Origin: Aliidiomarina maris
GTDB lineage: Bacteria; Pseudomonadota; Gammaproteobacteria; Enterobacterales; Alteromonadaceae
Length of the DNA stretch: 64,000 nt
Reading direction: 5' to 3'
NCBI RefSeq assembly: GCF_003987335.1
Contig: NZ_PIPK01000003.1
Coordinates: forward strand, 1 to 64,000
Below, one piece after another: positions 16,494 to 25,043 of the stretch (positions are counted from its first letter, which is position 1; the number at the start of each line of letters is the position of its first letter). The notes under the pieces were generated by a model. It was given only the letters and a program-made list of their open reading frames with translations. It was not told where the DNA came from and did no database searches. Made by a program: the position numbers and the translations under genes.

Positions 16494-18161
16494 TTAACGC
16501 GCATCCACGGCACTGTCGGGATGCGCATCTGCTGCGGCATCAGAGTCAGGGCGGCCGATGTCACTCGCGGCCAACTCATCTGTCGCAATCGCTTCCTGTG
16601 CCGGGTACAGCACCCCAGCTACACGTAGCACCCGTTTCGCTGCATCTTCAGCGTTTGCAATAAGCGTGAGCTGGCGTGTGGTTAATGTCGCATCGGCACT
16701 GCCCTGCTCTAATTGCGCTAACAAGAACTTACGCCGTGTGCGCCGCTCGGCTTTAATCGCTTTCATCAACTGTGAACGTTCAATCGCCGACAATGCTTTA
16801 AGTTGTCCACTGCCCATTAACTGACTCAACAGCTGCACTAACGCCTCGCCCAATGCATCATGCAGTCCGTTCGCATCTGGCTTACGCAGCGCGTTTAAAT
16901 TAAGGCGCAACTCACGCATTTCCCGTAGCGCCCAGTTGAGGTTTAAATACAATTCAGACTGATTGCCCATACCAGCGACTTTGCCGAGTTCATCGCTAAA
17001 ATCCGCAATCTTAGTCATTAATGTGCTGGTATTGACTTCATCGTGACCGTCGCGCTCATCGTCCGCTAACGCCAAAATATGGCGCCCTCGGCGCAGCAAT
17101 TGTTTGAATACGCGCTTTTGTTCCGAGTGCATCGCACCTACGCCCATTACCGGCGATGACAACACGGTTTTATCCAGGTAACGCGCAGTTTCAGAGCTTA
17201 AATCAGGTTGCTTGACCATGCGTTCGACGAACCGGAATAAGTGCTCGGCGAAGAACCACATCAACAGCACGCCCAGCACGTTAAACAAAGTGTGATACAA
17301 CGCCAGACCTGTGGCAATGGTGCCGCCTGCCATATCGGATATCAGATCTGCTAGCTTCCACATTGGCCACAGCAGCGCCAGCGCAATGGTGCCGGTGAAT
17401 ATCTTCTCGCTGACGTGCACCCAGGCCAGGCGTTTGGCATTGGCGGTCGCGCCAATTGACGCTAACACCGAGGTACTGGTGGTGCCTAAGTTAGCACCAA
17501 TGACCAGCGAGGCACCCACCAAGGGGGTGAAAACGCCAGTGACCGCAGCGGTCAGAATGATCGCTAAGGCTGCTGACGACGACTGAATTAACATAGTCAG
17601 TGCCGCACCGATGAGAATGCCTAACGCCACACCCCACAACCCAGCCGCGGCAATTTGCTCGACGGGAAACACTTCCGCTACGCTATCAAAGGCGTCGCGT
17701 AATGTACCCAGCCCGAAAAACAGAATGCCAAACCCCGCCATCGCATAGCCGATATGTTTGAAGCGCCCACCGCGGATCAGCAGGTGCATCAGTATGCCTA
17801 TACCAATTAGTGGCATTGCAATCATATCAAGGCGGATTTTTAGACCAATCAGCGCGACTATCCACGCGGTCATGGTAGTACCAACGTTACTACCAAAGAC
17901 CAGCCAAGCCGCTTTGCGCATGCCGAGCATGCCGGCGTTGGTAAAGCCTAACGTGGTCATAATTACTGCACTGGATGACTGCACCAAGGCCGTCAGGGAA
18001 AACCCAGTAACTAACGCGCGCATGCGTGTCTGAGTGGAACGCTCAAGAATGCTGCGCAGCGAATCCCCCGCTGCAGCTTTTAAGCCCTCGGTCATCATGC
18101 CCATGCCAAGCAGCAGGAAACCGATCCCGCCAAGGCTCATCGCCCAATCTGTAAAGGTCAT
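16494..18161 (-). CDS. Na/Pi cotransporter family protein with PhoU-like C-terminus
   Basis: A 555-residue NptA/YjbB-type transporter for inorganic phosphate or a related oxyanion. The two inverted repeats each carry the QSSSA signature: ALVQSSSAVIMTTLGFTN (about 60) and MLIQSSSAALAIILTAAV (about 190), each followed by a GANLGTT or GSNVGTT segment. The last 200 residues are helical and soluble, as in PhoU-like tails. Only 11 bp separate its start from the GAPDH stop, and it lacks an obvious ribosome site, so it is probably translated from the same message. The pairing suggests a phosphate- or arsenate-linked role (see GAPDH). E. coli YjbB exports phosphate, so the direction of transport is open. 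Confidence 0.9.
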   Translation of the reverse strand: MTFTDWAMSLGGIGFLLLGMGMMTEGLKAAAGDSLRSILERSTQTRMRALVTGFSLTALVQSSSAVIMTTLGFTNAGMLGMRKAAWLVFGSNVGTTMTAWIVALIGLKIRLDMIAMPLIGIGILMHLLIRGGRFKHIGYAMAGFGILFFGLGTLRDAFDSVAEVFPVEQIAAAGLWGVALGILIGAALTMLIQSSSAALAIILTAAVTGVFTPLVGASLVIGANLGTTSTSVLASIGATANAKRLAWVHVSEKIFTGTIALALLWPMWKLADLISDMAGGTIATGLALYHTLFNVLGVLLMWFFAEHLFRFVERMVKQPDLSSETARYLDKTVLSSPVMGVGAMHSEQKRVFKQLLRRGRHILALADDERDGHDEVNTSTLMTKIADFSDELGKVAGMGNQSELYLNLNWALREMRELRLNLNALRKPDANGLHDALGEALVQLLSQLMGSGQLKALSAIERSQLMKAIKAERRTRRKFLLAQLEQGSADATLTTRQLTLIANAEDAAKRVLRVAGVLYPAQEAIATDELAASDIGRPDSDAAADAHPDSAVDAR

Positions 18162-18172
18162 CGGCGCTTAAC

Positions 18173-19180
18173 TTAGCTGGTGGCGATTCGGGTAACGAGG
18201 TCAATCACTCGGTTCGAGTAACCCCATTCGTTGTCATACCAAGCGTAAACTTTCAGCTGCGTGCCATTCACCACCATGGTCGACAAAGCATCAACAATAG
18301 ATGAACGCGGATCTGTGGTGTAATCAATCGACACCAGCGGACGTTCTTCATAGCCTAAGATACCTTCAAGCTCACCCTCTGCTGCGGCTTTAAACGCCGC
18401 ATTCACTTGCTCAGCCGTGGTCGAATTCTCAAGTTCGAACACCATATCGGTTAGCGATGGGCATTCGAGTGGCACACGCACCGCGTGGCCATTTATCTTG
18501 CCCGTCAGCTCTGGAAAAATTGCAGTGATTGCTTTGGCAGAACCCGTGGTTGTTGGGATCAGCGACATGCCACAAGCGCGCGCGCGGCGTAGATCTTTAT
18601 GGGCCGCGTCTAAAATGTTTTGTGAATTGGTCAAGGCATGAATCGTGGTCATTGAACCGTGCTTGATGCCCCAGTTATCCAGCACAACTTTCACCACTGG
18701 CGCCAGGCAATTGGTAGTACATGAGGCTGCGGTGACAATGCTATGAGCATGGGGATCAAAGTCGTCATCGTTGACGCCGACCACAATATTTGGAACCCCT
18801 TTCGATTTCACTGGTGCAGACACCACGACATGCTCTACCCCTTGGTCGAGGTACTCTTGTAGCGCTTCGGCAGTTTTATAATGACCCGATGCTTCAATCA
18901 CTATGTCACAGTTTGACCAGTCTATTTTTTTAACGTCTTTTTCTGCGCTGCAATGAATTTCACGGCCGTCAATGCTTAAAGTGTTACCTTGGCCGGCCAA
19001 GGTGTGGCCCCAGCGGCCGTGCACTGAATCAAACTCAAGCAAATGCGCCATGGTCGCGGCATCACAACCAGGGTCATTAATATGCACAAATTCAAAATTT
19101 GGGTTGCCGAAGCCAGCGCGCAGCGTTAGTCGCCCGATGCGCCCAAATCCATTGATTCCTACCTTTATCTTTTTACTCAT
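18173..19180 (-). CDS. gap: Glyceraldehyde-3-phosphate dehydrogenase, ArsJ-associated-like type
   Basis: A 335-residue type I GAPDH with an N-terminal NAD fold (INGFGRIGRLTLRA) and the catalytic Cys in AASCTTNCLAP. Several segments differ from housekeeping GapA and match the GAPDH family encoded beside the arsenic exporter ArsJ: HLLEFDSVHGRWG, DLRRARACGMSLIPTTTGSA and GYEERPLVSIDYTTDPRSSI. Those enzymes can form 1-arseno-3-phosphoglycerate from arsenate, which ArsJ exports. No arsJ or arsR is present here; a Na/Pi-family transporter follows instead, 11 bp downstream. The ATG has AAAGGA upstream. The subfamily call is from memory of motifs and needs a tree; a role in central glycolysis or as erythrose-4-phosphate dehydrogenase remains possible. 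Confidence 0.85.
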   Translation of the reverse strand: MSKKIKVGINGFGRIGRLTLRAGFGNPNFEFVHINDPGCDAATMAHLLEFDSVHGRWGHTLAGQGNTLSIDGREIHCSAEKDVKKIDWSNCDIVIEASGHYKTAEALQEYLDQGVEHVVVSAPVKSKGVPNIVVGVNDDDFDPHAHSIVTAASCTTNCLAPVVKVVLDNWGIKHGSMTTIHALTNSQNILDAAHKDLRRARACGMSLIPTTTGSAKAITAIFPELTGKINGHAVRVPLECPSLTDMVFELENSTTAEQVNAAFKAAAEGELEGILGYEERPLVSIDYTTDPRSSIVDALSTMVVNGTQLKVYAWYDNEWGYSNRVIDLVTRIATS

Positions 19181-19359
19181 GAAGTCATCCTTTTCGCGTT
19201 CAGCACCCCTTCAGCGGGCGCCCAATACCGCAGCGTGAAACTTAGAATGTGGCTATATATGCTTTACCATTGTAGGCATGGCGAAACCGAATTTGCTATA
19301 GGTCTACGTCAAAGATTAGTCGTATATTGAAAACTTTGCACCTGTGAACATGGCAGGTA

Positions 19360-19821
19360 TTAATGCCCTAATGCGTCCAAGCCGACGTCACGCATAATCG
19401 GGTTTTGCAGTGAAATTAAGGTATCGGTAGACTGAATTTCATCAATCGCTTGAATGCGCTCAATCAGCAGGCGCTGCAAGTCGTCAATGTTACGCACTAC
19501 GACTTTGATGAAAATACTGTATTGCCCCGTGGTGTAGAAGGCTTCGGTAACTTCACTCAAGGCCTCTAACTTAGCCAATGCCCGTGGGTAGTCGCCGGCC
19601 TGTTTAAGAATAATGCCTATGAAGCAGGTCACATCAAAACCCAGCTTGCGCGGGTCCACCTTTAACTTAGCCCCCTTAATAATGCCTGCTTTACGCATTT
19701 TCTCGACCCGCACATGCACCGTCGCCGGGCTGACTCGGTTGTTTTTGGCGATATCTGCGTAAGACACCCGCGCATTGTCCATTAAAGTACGCAGAATCAC
19801 TTTGTCTAAATTGTCGATCAT
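19360..19821 (-). CDS. asnC: Transcriptional regulator AsnC
   Basis: A 153-residue Lrp/AsnC family regulator. The N-terminal winged helix (IDNLDKVILRTLMDNARVSY, then VSPATVHVRVEKMRKAGII) is followed by the ligand-binding RAM domain (GYDVTCFIGIILK-like segment, then AFYTTGQYSIFIKVV, IDEIQST). It is close to E. coli AsnC along its whole length. In E. coli AsnC activates asnA in the absence of asparagine, and here asnA is divergent with 179 bp between the starts, the same arrangement. The region between them is AT-rich and should hold the binding sites, but I cannot delimit them. Confidence 0.95.
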   Translation of the reverse strand: MIDNLDKVILRTLMDNARVSYADIAKNNRVSPATVHVRVEKMRKAGIIKGAKLKVDPRKLGFDVTCFIGIILKQAGDYPRALAKLEALSEVTEAFYTTGQYSIFIKVVVRNIDDLQRLLIERIQAIDEIQSTDTLISLQNPIMRDVGLDALGH

Positions 19822-20000
19822 CTAATTCACCACGCCTGAAACCATCAATTAATAGATAATATTTAAAATAAACGCCAAAAATTTAAATATCAACATTGTG
19901 CAAGCGCCAATTTAATGAACGCTATTGAACAAAAGACCAATTTGAATGATGCTGTATTCAACAACAACAGACCTAACCCAATATATTCAAGGTGATCGTC

Positions 20001-20990
20001 ATGAAAACTAGCTTCGTTCAACGCCAACAAAAAATTAGCTTCGTCAAACAGGCTTTCACTCAATTTTTGTGTGAAGAGCTTAGCCTCATTGAAGTGCAAG
20101 CGCCGTTAATTACCGACCCTCGCGAAGGCGTGCAGGACACACTATCAGGCCATGAAAAGGCGGTAAAAGTCAGTGTCAGTTCTTTGCAAACGGATTACGA
20201 AGTGGTGCATTCGCTGGCCAAATGGAAACGCCAAACCTTAGGCAAATATGGCTTTGAACCAGGCGAAGGCTTAGTCACCCAAATGAAAGCCTTGCGCCCT
20301 GACGAAGAGCGCTTAAGCGCCGTGCATTCGGTGTTCGTTGACCAATGGGACTGGGAGCAAGTGCTGGCGCCTACTCACCGTACCAGCGCGCAACTGAAAA
20401 CCGCTGCAAGCGCTGTGTATACCAGCCTGAAACGCACTTTAGGCGCGGTAAAAGCGCAATACGGTAGTCAATTAGAATTACCTGAGAGCTTGTTCTTTAT
20501 TAGCACCGAGGCATTACTGCAAAAATACCCGGGGTTGACCCCAAAACAGCGCGAGCGCGCGATCACCAAGGAACATAAAGCGGTATTTTTAACTGGCATT
20601 GGTGCTGATCTCAGTGACGGCCAACGCCATGACGTGCGCGCCCCCGACTACGACGACTGGACCACGATGGACGAGCAGGGTCAGCAAGGTTTGAACGGTG
20701 ATCTATTGGTATGGAGCGATGTATTGGATGATGCAATTGAGCTGTCAAGCATGGGCATCCGCGTTGATGCCACGGCCCTGCTGAAGCAATTAGAATTGGC
20801 TGGGCGTCAAGCGGCAGCGCAAATGCCATGGCATCAGGCCTTGCTGCAAGGTGCTTTACCAGCGTCGGTCGGCGGAGGTATTGGTCAGTCGCGGGTGTGT
20901 ATGTTCTTGCTCGAACAACCGCACATTGGTTATGTGCAGCCTAGCGTATGGTGTGAACACACACGCCAGGCCCACGCTGAACTGCTCTAA
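20001..20990 (+). CDS. asnA: Aspartate-ammonia ligase (asparagine synthetase A)
   Basis: A 329-residue cytosolic enzyme that makes asparagine from aspartate, ammonia and ATP. It follows E. coli AsnA closely: MKTSFVQRQQKISFVK at the start, LIEVQAPL, VVHSLAKWKRQTLG, ALRPDE, HSVFVDQWDWE, RHDVRAPDYDDW, LSSMGIRVD, GGGIGQSR. The ATG at 20001 is chosen over the GTG at 19992 because the family starts MKT and AAGGTGA lies 6 nt upstream. Its stop overlaps by 4 bp the stop of the convergent bacterioferritin gene. Confidence 0.97.
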   Translation: MKTSFVQRQQKISFVKQAFTQFLCEELSLIEVQAPLITDPREGVQDTLSGHEKAVKVSVSSLQTDYEVVHSLAKWKRQTLGKYGFEPGEGLVTQMKALRPDEERLSAVHSVFVDQWDWEQVLAPTHRTSAQLKTAASAVYTSLKRTLGAVKAQYGSQLELPESLFFISTEALLQKYPGLTPKQRERAITKEHKAVFLTGIGADLSDGQRHDVRAPDYDDWTTMDEQGQQGLNGDLLVWSDVLDDAIELSSMGIRVDATALLKQLELAGRQAAAQMPWHQALLQGALPASVGGGIGQSRVCMFLLEQPHIGYVQPSVWCEHTRQAHAELL

Positions 20991-21478
20991 AGTTGCGCTT
21001 GTAGGTAAACGGCTTCGCCCAGCTTGTCCATAAGTTCGAGCTGCTGGCGGAGCCAGTATGCGTGATCTTCTTCGGTGTCCTGAAGAATTTGCACCAACAT
21101 ACGACGCGTCACGAAATCCTGGTTTTCTTCACAAAACGCAATCGACTTCTTCAACGTCCGCGCGTTATCACGCTCTAGTTGCAAGCCCACTTCCAGCATT
21201 TGGCGTACGCTCTCGCCTTGCGGGTATTCAACTCGAGTACGCATATCTGGCGTGCCGCCCAAAAAGATAATGCGGTCCATCAGTAACTTGGCATGATTAC
21301 GTTCGTCATCTGCTTCGTGCGCAATGCGCGCATGCAGCTTGGCAAAGCCCCAGTCTTCGAATTTGGCCGCATGGGCGGTGTATTCGTCAATGGAAGTCAA
21401 TTCATAGGCTAACAAGCCGTTGAGTAAATCGACGACTTCACTTGGTTTTTGCATTGCACCTTTCATGGTATTTGCCAT
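20987..21478 (-). CDS. bfr: Bacterioferritin, ferroxidase-type subunit lacking the heme Met
   Basis: A 163-residue ferritin-like four-helix protein for iron storage. The di-iron ligands are present: Glu26 in LLAYEL, Glu59 and His62 in DDERNH, a Glu in LQLERDN and the ExxH in DTEEDH. The Met that binds heme between subunits in E. coli Bfr (Met52, DEMKH) is replaced by Arg60. It therefore looks like the catalytic subunit of a two-subunit bacterioferritin, with the heme-binding partner encoded 12 bp upstream. The start has GGAGG 5 nt upstream. bfd, bfr and this gene form one minus-strand cluster. Confidence 0.92.
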   Translation of the reverse strand: MANTMKGAMQKPSEVVDLLNGLLAYELTSIDEYTAHAAKFEDWGFAKLHARIAHEADDERNHAKLLMDRIIFLGGTPDMRTRVEYPQGESVRQMLEVGLQLERDNARTLKKSIAFCEENQDFVTRRMLVQILQDTEEDHAYWLRQQLELMDKLGEAVYLQAQL

Positions 21479-21490
21479 GGGAGCCTCCGA

Positions 21491-21955
21491 TTACAGCTTG
21501 CTTTGTAAGTATTTTTCAACGCCGAGTGTCGACACTAAGTCGAGCTGGGTATCCAGCCAATCTTGATGCGCTTCCTGTTGTTCAAGAATTTCACCGAGTT
21601 GATCGCGCGACACGTAATCACGATGGGTTTCGCACAGTGTCATGGCTTCACGAATCACCGCAGCGTCTTCCACTTGCATCTTCAGATCAAGCTTCAGCAT
21701 TTCCGCTGGCTCTTCACCAATATACAGTTTGCCGAGCTCTTGCAAGTTCGGTAAGCCTTGTAGGAATAAAATACGCTCGATGACCACATCCGCGTGTTTC
21801 ATTTCATCAATTGAGGCTTTGTAAATGACTGAGTTAAGCTGGTTAAAGCCCCAGTTTTTATACATGCGCGCATGCAAAAAATATTGGTTAATGGCAGTCA
21901 ACTTGCGGGTGAGTACCCGGTTGAGTGCGCTAATGATTTGCGGATCACTTTGCAT
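21491..21955 (-). CDS. bfr: Bacterioferritin, heme-binding subunit with degenerate ferroxidase site
   Basis: A 154-residue bacterioferritin very like E. coli Bfr (INQYFLHARMYKNWG, IDEMKHAD, ERILFLQGLPNLQ). The heme ligand Met52 is kept, but three di-iron ligands are changed: Glu18 to Lys, Glu94 to Gln and Glu127 to Gln; Glu51, His54 and His130 remain. It should bind heme at subunit interfaces but not oxidise iron by itself. Together with the neighbour that has the opposite pattern, it suggests a mixed 24-mer, as known for Neisseria BfrA/BfrB. Confidence 0.92.
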   Translation of the reverse strand: MQSDPQIISALNRVLTRKLTAINQYFLHARMYKNWGFNQLNSVIYKASIDEMKHADVVIERILFLQGLPNLQELGKLYIGEEPAEMLKLDLKMQVEDAAVIREAMTLCETHRDYVSRDQLGEILEQQEAHQDWLDTQLDLVSTLGVEKYLQSKL

Positions 21956-22065
21956 CGGCGTTGCTCCTTAAGCTCGAGCGAATCGGCGCGCAGCAGCAAT
22001 ACTTGCAGCGCTTATGCCTAACTTCAGCCCAACTTCAATTTAATTTCTAATCAAGAATAATTGAT

Positions 22066-22332
22066 TTAAGGATAGCATACGCCGACACCGTTGCCCGATG
22101 CAATGGTGACAGGATTGGCAGGTGCAGCCGAATTCGTACCGGAATGATTTCCAGTCTCAGCTGCTTGTGTACTTAAGGCTTCACCGAGAACTTCTTTGGC
22201 GTGACCTACGCAGCGCCCACATTGCGAGCCTACGCCATTTAACTGACGTAAACACCGCATGCTACACGCGCCTTGGCTCACTGCACGGTGAATATCTTTA
22301 TCGGTGACTGCTTTACAAAGACATACATACAT
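22066..22332 (-). CDS. bfd: Bacterioferritin-associated ferredoxin
   Basis: An 88-residue [2Fe-2S] protein that reduces bacterioferritin to release stored iron. The four cluster cysteines are in VCLCKAV and the GVGSQCGRC segment, in the BFD-like fold. The N-terminal 55 residues match E. coli Bfd (64 aa); the remaining 30 residues are a low-complexity Ser/Ala/Asn/Gly tail ending GVCYP. The ATG at 22332 is chosen to match the family start MYVCLC; there is no clear ribosome site. It is the first gene of bfd-bfr-bfr and has a Fur-like box just upstream. Confidence 0.9.
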   Translation of the reverse strand: MYVCLCKAVTDKDIHRAVSQGACSMRCLRQLNGVGSQCGRCVGHAKEVLGEALSTQAAETGNHSGTNSAAPANPVTIASGNGVGVCYP

Positions 22333-22352
22333 GGGGTAAATTACAGCATGAA

Positions 22353-22367
22353 TGCGAATTGTTATCA
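22353..22367 (-). promoter_or_regulatory. Fur-like box upstream of bfd
   Basis: TGCGAATTGTTATCA matches the 7-1-7 Fur motif TGATAAT-N-ATTATCA except for the third, fourth and ninth bases. It lies 20 bp before the bfd start, a position that fits iron-dependent repression of bfd. Confidence 0.55.
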
Positions 22368-22613
22368 AACACATTTCTTCAAAAAACCGCTTTCAGGTTA
22401 AAAGTAATTGAAAACTCGTCTAATTTTTCATCTTATTTGAATAGCCTTGGGTGCTATTTGAATATCACTTAGCACTAATGATGCGCTAATATAAGCGCCG
22501 TTGAGTTGCCTTTTGACTGCTTTCGACTATATTTTTAGGCTACTAAGTTATTGATAATTAAGCGCACTCAGCGGCCTTGCATGGTCAATAAACGTGCAAA
22601 TAGGAGTTCATCA

Positions 22614-23192
22614 GTGGCTTCACCCAAAGCAAATAACACACCGGCCAACCCGCGCGTAACCCGCGCGACCCTAGTGTCTGCCATCGGCTTAGCATTGTTG
22701 TGGTGGGTACTCACTGAAGGCGCCCAGGCGTGGTGGGTGGGTTTACCGCTGGTGGCTGTGGCCAGTTATATCGGTATCCGGCTGTCGCCTGCACGGGCCG
22801 ATGCACCTAGGTTACGCTTACACGCACTGCCCCGCTTTGCGCTATTCTTCTTACTGCAATCGCTGCAGGCTGGCTTTGACGTCGCACGCCGCACCTTACG
22901 CGTTAAACCTGATATTCACCCCGGCACGTTACATTACAGCACCACCCTGCCGCCCGGTGGCGCGCGCCAATTCTTTGCCACCAGCGTCGGCCTATTTCCC
23001 GGCACCTTATGTACCGACTTCAGCGCTGATGACAACCTGATGATATTTCATGTGCTTGATACCGATGTCGATATTGCTGCCGACTGTCGCCGCTTAGAGC
23101 GTGAAATCGAGCGTTTGTTTGGCCTAACGCCTGCGGTTGCCAAGCCAAGCGACACGAACAACGAGCTGAGGAACAATCATGCAGACACTTAA
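22614..23192 (+). CDS. mrpE: Mrp-type antiporter subunit E
   Basis: A 192-residue MnhE/MrpE membrane protein of the multisubunit Na+/H+ antiporter. Two hydrophobic segments near the N-terminus (TLVSAIGLALLWWVLTEG, WWVGLPLVAVASYIGI) are followed by the family's soluble part, with SVGLFPGTLCTDF. The GTG at 22614 has AGGAG 7 nt upstream and is preferred over the ATG at 22551. It is the first gene of a seven-gene operon whose members overlap by about 4 to 14 bp, so the complex is made from one message. Confidence 0.87.
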   Translation: MASPKANNTPANPRVTRATLVSAIGLALLWWVLTEGAQAWWVGLPLVAVASYIGIRLSPARADAPRLRLHALPRFALFFLLQSLQAGFDVARRTLRVKPDIHPGTLHYSTTLPPGGARQFFATSVGLFPGTLCTDFSADDNLMIFHVLDTDVDIAADCRRLEREIERLFGLTPAVAKPSDTNNELRNNHADT

Positions 23193-23466
23193 TGCGATGC
23201 CTTGGGCAACAAACTTTTGGCTCGCTATTGCCGGTTTATTATTAGTGACCTTAGTCGCTGGCTTATGGCGTATTTGGCGCGGTCCCACCGCCACAGATCG
23301 CATGTTGGCTGCGCAATTGTTTGGCACTACCGGCGTGGGTATTTTATTGGCACTGAGCCAAGCCATGCAGCAGGTCGCCCTCATTGATGTTGCGCTCGTG
23401 CTGGCACTCCTCGCCGTGATTGCGATGGTTGCCTTTGTTAAACGTATGCAGGGGCCGTCGTCATGA
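23179..23466 (+). CDS. mrpF: Mrp-type antiporter subunit F
   Basis: A 95-residue protein with three membrane segments and the family motif RIWRGPTATDRMLA between the first two. It overlaps mrpE by 14 bp and mrpG by 4 bp. MrpF is a small core subunit of the antiporter whose individual role is not well defined. Confidence 0.9.
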   Translation: MQTLNAMPWATNFWLAIAGLLLVTLVAGLWRIWRGPTATDRMLAAQLFGTTGVGILLALSQAMQQVALIDVALVLALLAVIAMVAFVKRMQGPSS

Positions 23467-23747
23467 TGTATCTGCAAATTGCTTTGATTTGCCTTGGCTG
23501 CTTTTTCTTTATTGTCGGCACCTTAGGTTTATTGCGCTTCAACGATGCCTATTCACGTATTCATGCGATTACCAAAGCCGATAACTTAGGTTTAGGGCTA
23601 TTAGTGCTGGGTTTACTACCCAGTGCGGTGAACGCTTTTCAAGGCATAAAATTATTGCTGATTTGGCTGCTGGTATTGGTCGCCAGCGCGACCGCAAGTT
23701 ACCTTATTGCCCATTATCTCAAACAGCAGCAGGAAGGTGACGTATGA
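23463..23747 (+). CDS. mrpG: Mrp-type antiporter subunit G
   Basis: A 94-residue three-helix membrane protein with the family segment GLLRFNDAYSRIHAITKADNLG. Length and topology are normal for MnhG/MrpG. Overlaps of 4 bp on both sides place it in the operon. Confidence 0.92.
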   Translation: MMYLQIALICLGCFFFIVGTLGLLRFNDAYSRIHAITKADNLGLGLLVLGLLPSAVNAFQGIKLLLIWLLVLVASATASYLIAHYLKQQQEGDV

Positions 23748-24718
23748 ATCTAGCCTTCGATGTGTTGCTGGGCATTGCACTGTTGTTATGTGCCGCTGGC
23801 GTGTTCTATTCCCGCGACCTATTTCGTGCAGTGGTGATGTTTATTGCCTTTGGTTTGCTCCTTGCGCTGGTGTGGGTGCGCTTGGACGCTCCTGACCTCG
23901 CCCTTGCTGAAGCCGCGATTGGCGCAGGCCTGACTGGGGTGCTGATGATCGACGCGGTGGCACACTTAAGTGCCAAGAATGCGCATCATCAGGGCGCTCA
24001 ATTTGACCAAACAGGGGCTCGCCCACAACTTTGGTCACGCATTCTTCCAGTATTCAGTGCGGTGATTATTTTTATTTTGCTGCTCGGCGCTATTTGGTGG
24101 CGACCAGACGCACCAGTGTCACTGCCTGACTTGGTGGCAGAATCCTTACCTGAGTCTGGCGTTGAACACCCGATTACCGCCGTGTTACTGAACTTTCGAA
24201 GTTATGACACCTTGCTTGAAATTGCGGTACTACTGGTCGCAGTGGTCGTCGCGATGGCGCTCAAGCCCGATACCTCAGAGCCAGAAGCTGGCAACAGCAA
24301 AGACCCCATTTTGCACGGGTTGTCGGCACGCTTAGTTCCGCCGATGTTGGTGGTCGGTGTCTACATACTCTGGGCGGGCTCTTACATGCCTGGTGGCGCG
24401 TTCCAAGGTGGTGCGATACTCGCAGCCGCTTTAGTGTTTTTGAAGTTAGCTGGCTTTGGGATTGAGCGTTTGGCCGATTCCTTGCTACGCATTGGTTTAG
24501 CCCTGGGCTTTATTGTGTTTTTAACTGTGGCGACCAGCGTGATGATAGGCGGCCGACCATTTTTAACCTATCCAGAGAGTGTCGCCGGCGAGTTAATCTT
24601 CTTTATTGAGGCGATGCTGACCTTCTCCATTGGCTTAATCCTGTTTAGCTTATTTTCCCAGGCGCCACCGCCGGTGGCACCCACTAGCTCATTACAAGGA
24701 GAGCAGGATGAGCGCTAA
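23744..24718 (+). CDS. mrpB: Mrp-type antiporter: MrpA C-terminal (DUF4040) region fused to MrpB
   Basis: A 324-residue membrane protein. Residues 1-80 form a DUF4040/MbhD-like three-helix domain (GVFYSRDLFRAVVMFIAFGL, DAPDLALAEAAIGAGLTGVL); about 95-125 is an MbhE-like segment; from about 180 an MnhB domain follows (GGAFQGGAILAAALVFLKLA). In canonical Mrp operons the MbhD/MbhE parts form the C-terminus of MrpA, and MrpB is separate. Here they are fused and the NuoL-like N-terminal part of MrpA is absent from this gene, presumably supplied by one of the three D-like genes downstream. Confidence 0.87.
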   Translation: MNLAFDVLLGIALLLCAAGVFYSRDLFRAVVMFIAFGLLLALVWVRLDAPDLALAEAAIGAGLTGVLMIDAVAHLSAKNAHHQGAQFDQTGARPQLWSRILPVFSAVIIFILLLGAIWWRPDAPVSLPDLVAESLPESGVEHPITAVLLNFRSYDTLLEIAVLLVAVVVAMALKPDTSEPEAGNSKDPILHGLSARLVPPMLVVGVYILWAGSYMPGGAFQGGAILAAALVFLKLAGFGIERLADSLLRIGLALGFIVFLTVATSVMIGGRPFLTYPESVAGELIFFIEAMLTFSIGLILFSLFSQAPPPVAPTSSLQGEQDER

Positions 24719-25043
24719 TCTTTGGTTTGCCCTAGTCGGCGCTGGGCTGATTGCGCTAGCGGCTTTCACGTTTTTTGTCCAAACCCATCTGCTGCGACGT
24801 ATTTTTGCCTTTAACATTATGGGGTCAGGCGTGTTCTTAATCATGGTCGGCATGGCTCAGCATCTACGCCAAACCGACCCGGTTCCCCAGGCCTTGGTGC
24901 TGACCGGCATTGTCGTTGCGGTGTCCGCCACGGCACTAGCCTTACTGATATTTCGCCGCTTTTATGCGCTCTCAGCGGCTGTGACCCTGACCCAAGATAA
25001 TGACACGCTCGGCGACAGCTATGAGCAGGAGCCGCGCCAATGA
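24708..25043 (+). CDS. mrpC: Mrp-type antiporter subunit C
   Basis: A 111-residue three-helix protein homologous to NuoK of complex I, with the typical segment FNIMGSGVFLIMVGMA and a second helix LVLTGIVVAVSATALALLIF. It overlaps mrpB by 11 bp and the first D-like gene by 4 bp. Confidence 0.92.
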   Translation: MSANLWFALVGAGLIALAAFTFFVQTHLLRRIFAFNIMGSGVFLIMVGMAQHLRQTDPVPQALVLTGIVVAVSATALALLIFRRFYALSAAVTLTQDNDTLGDSYEQEPRQ

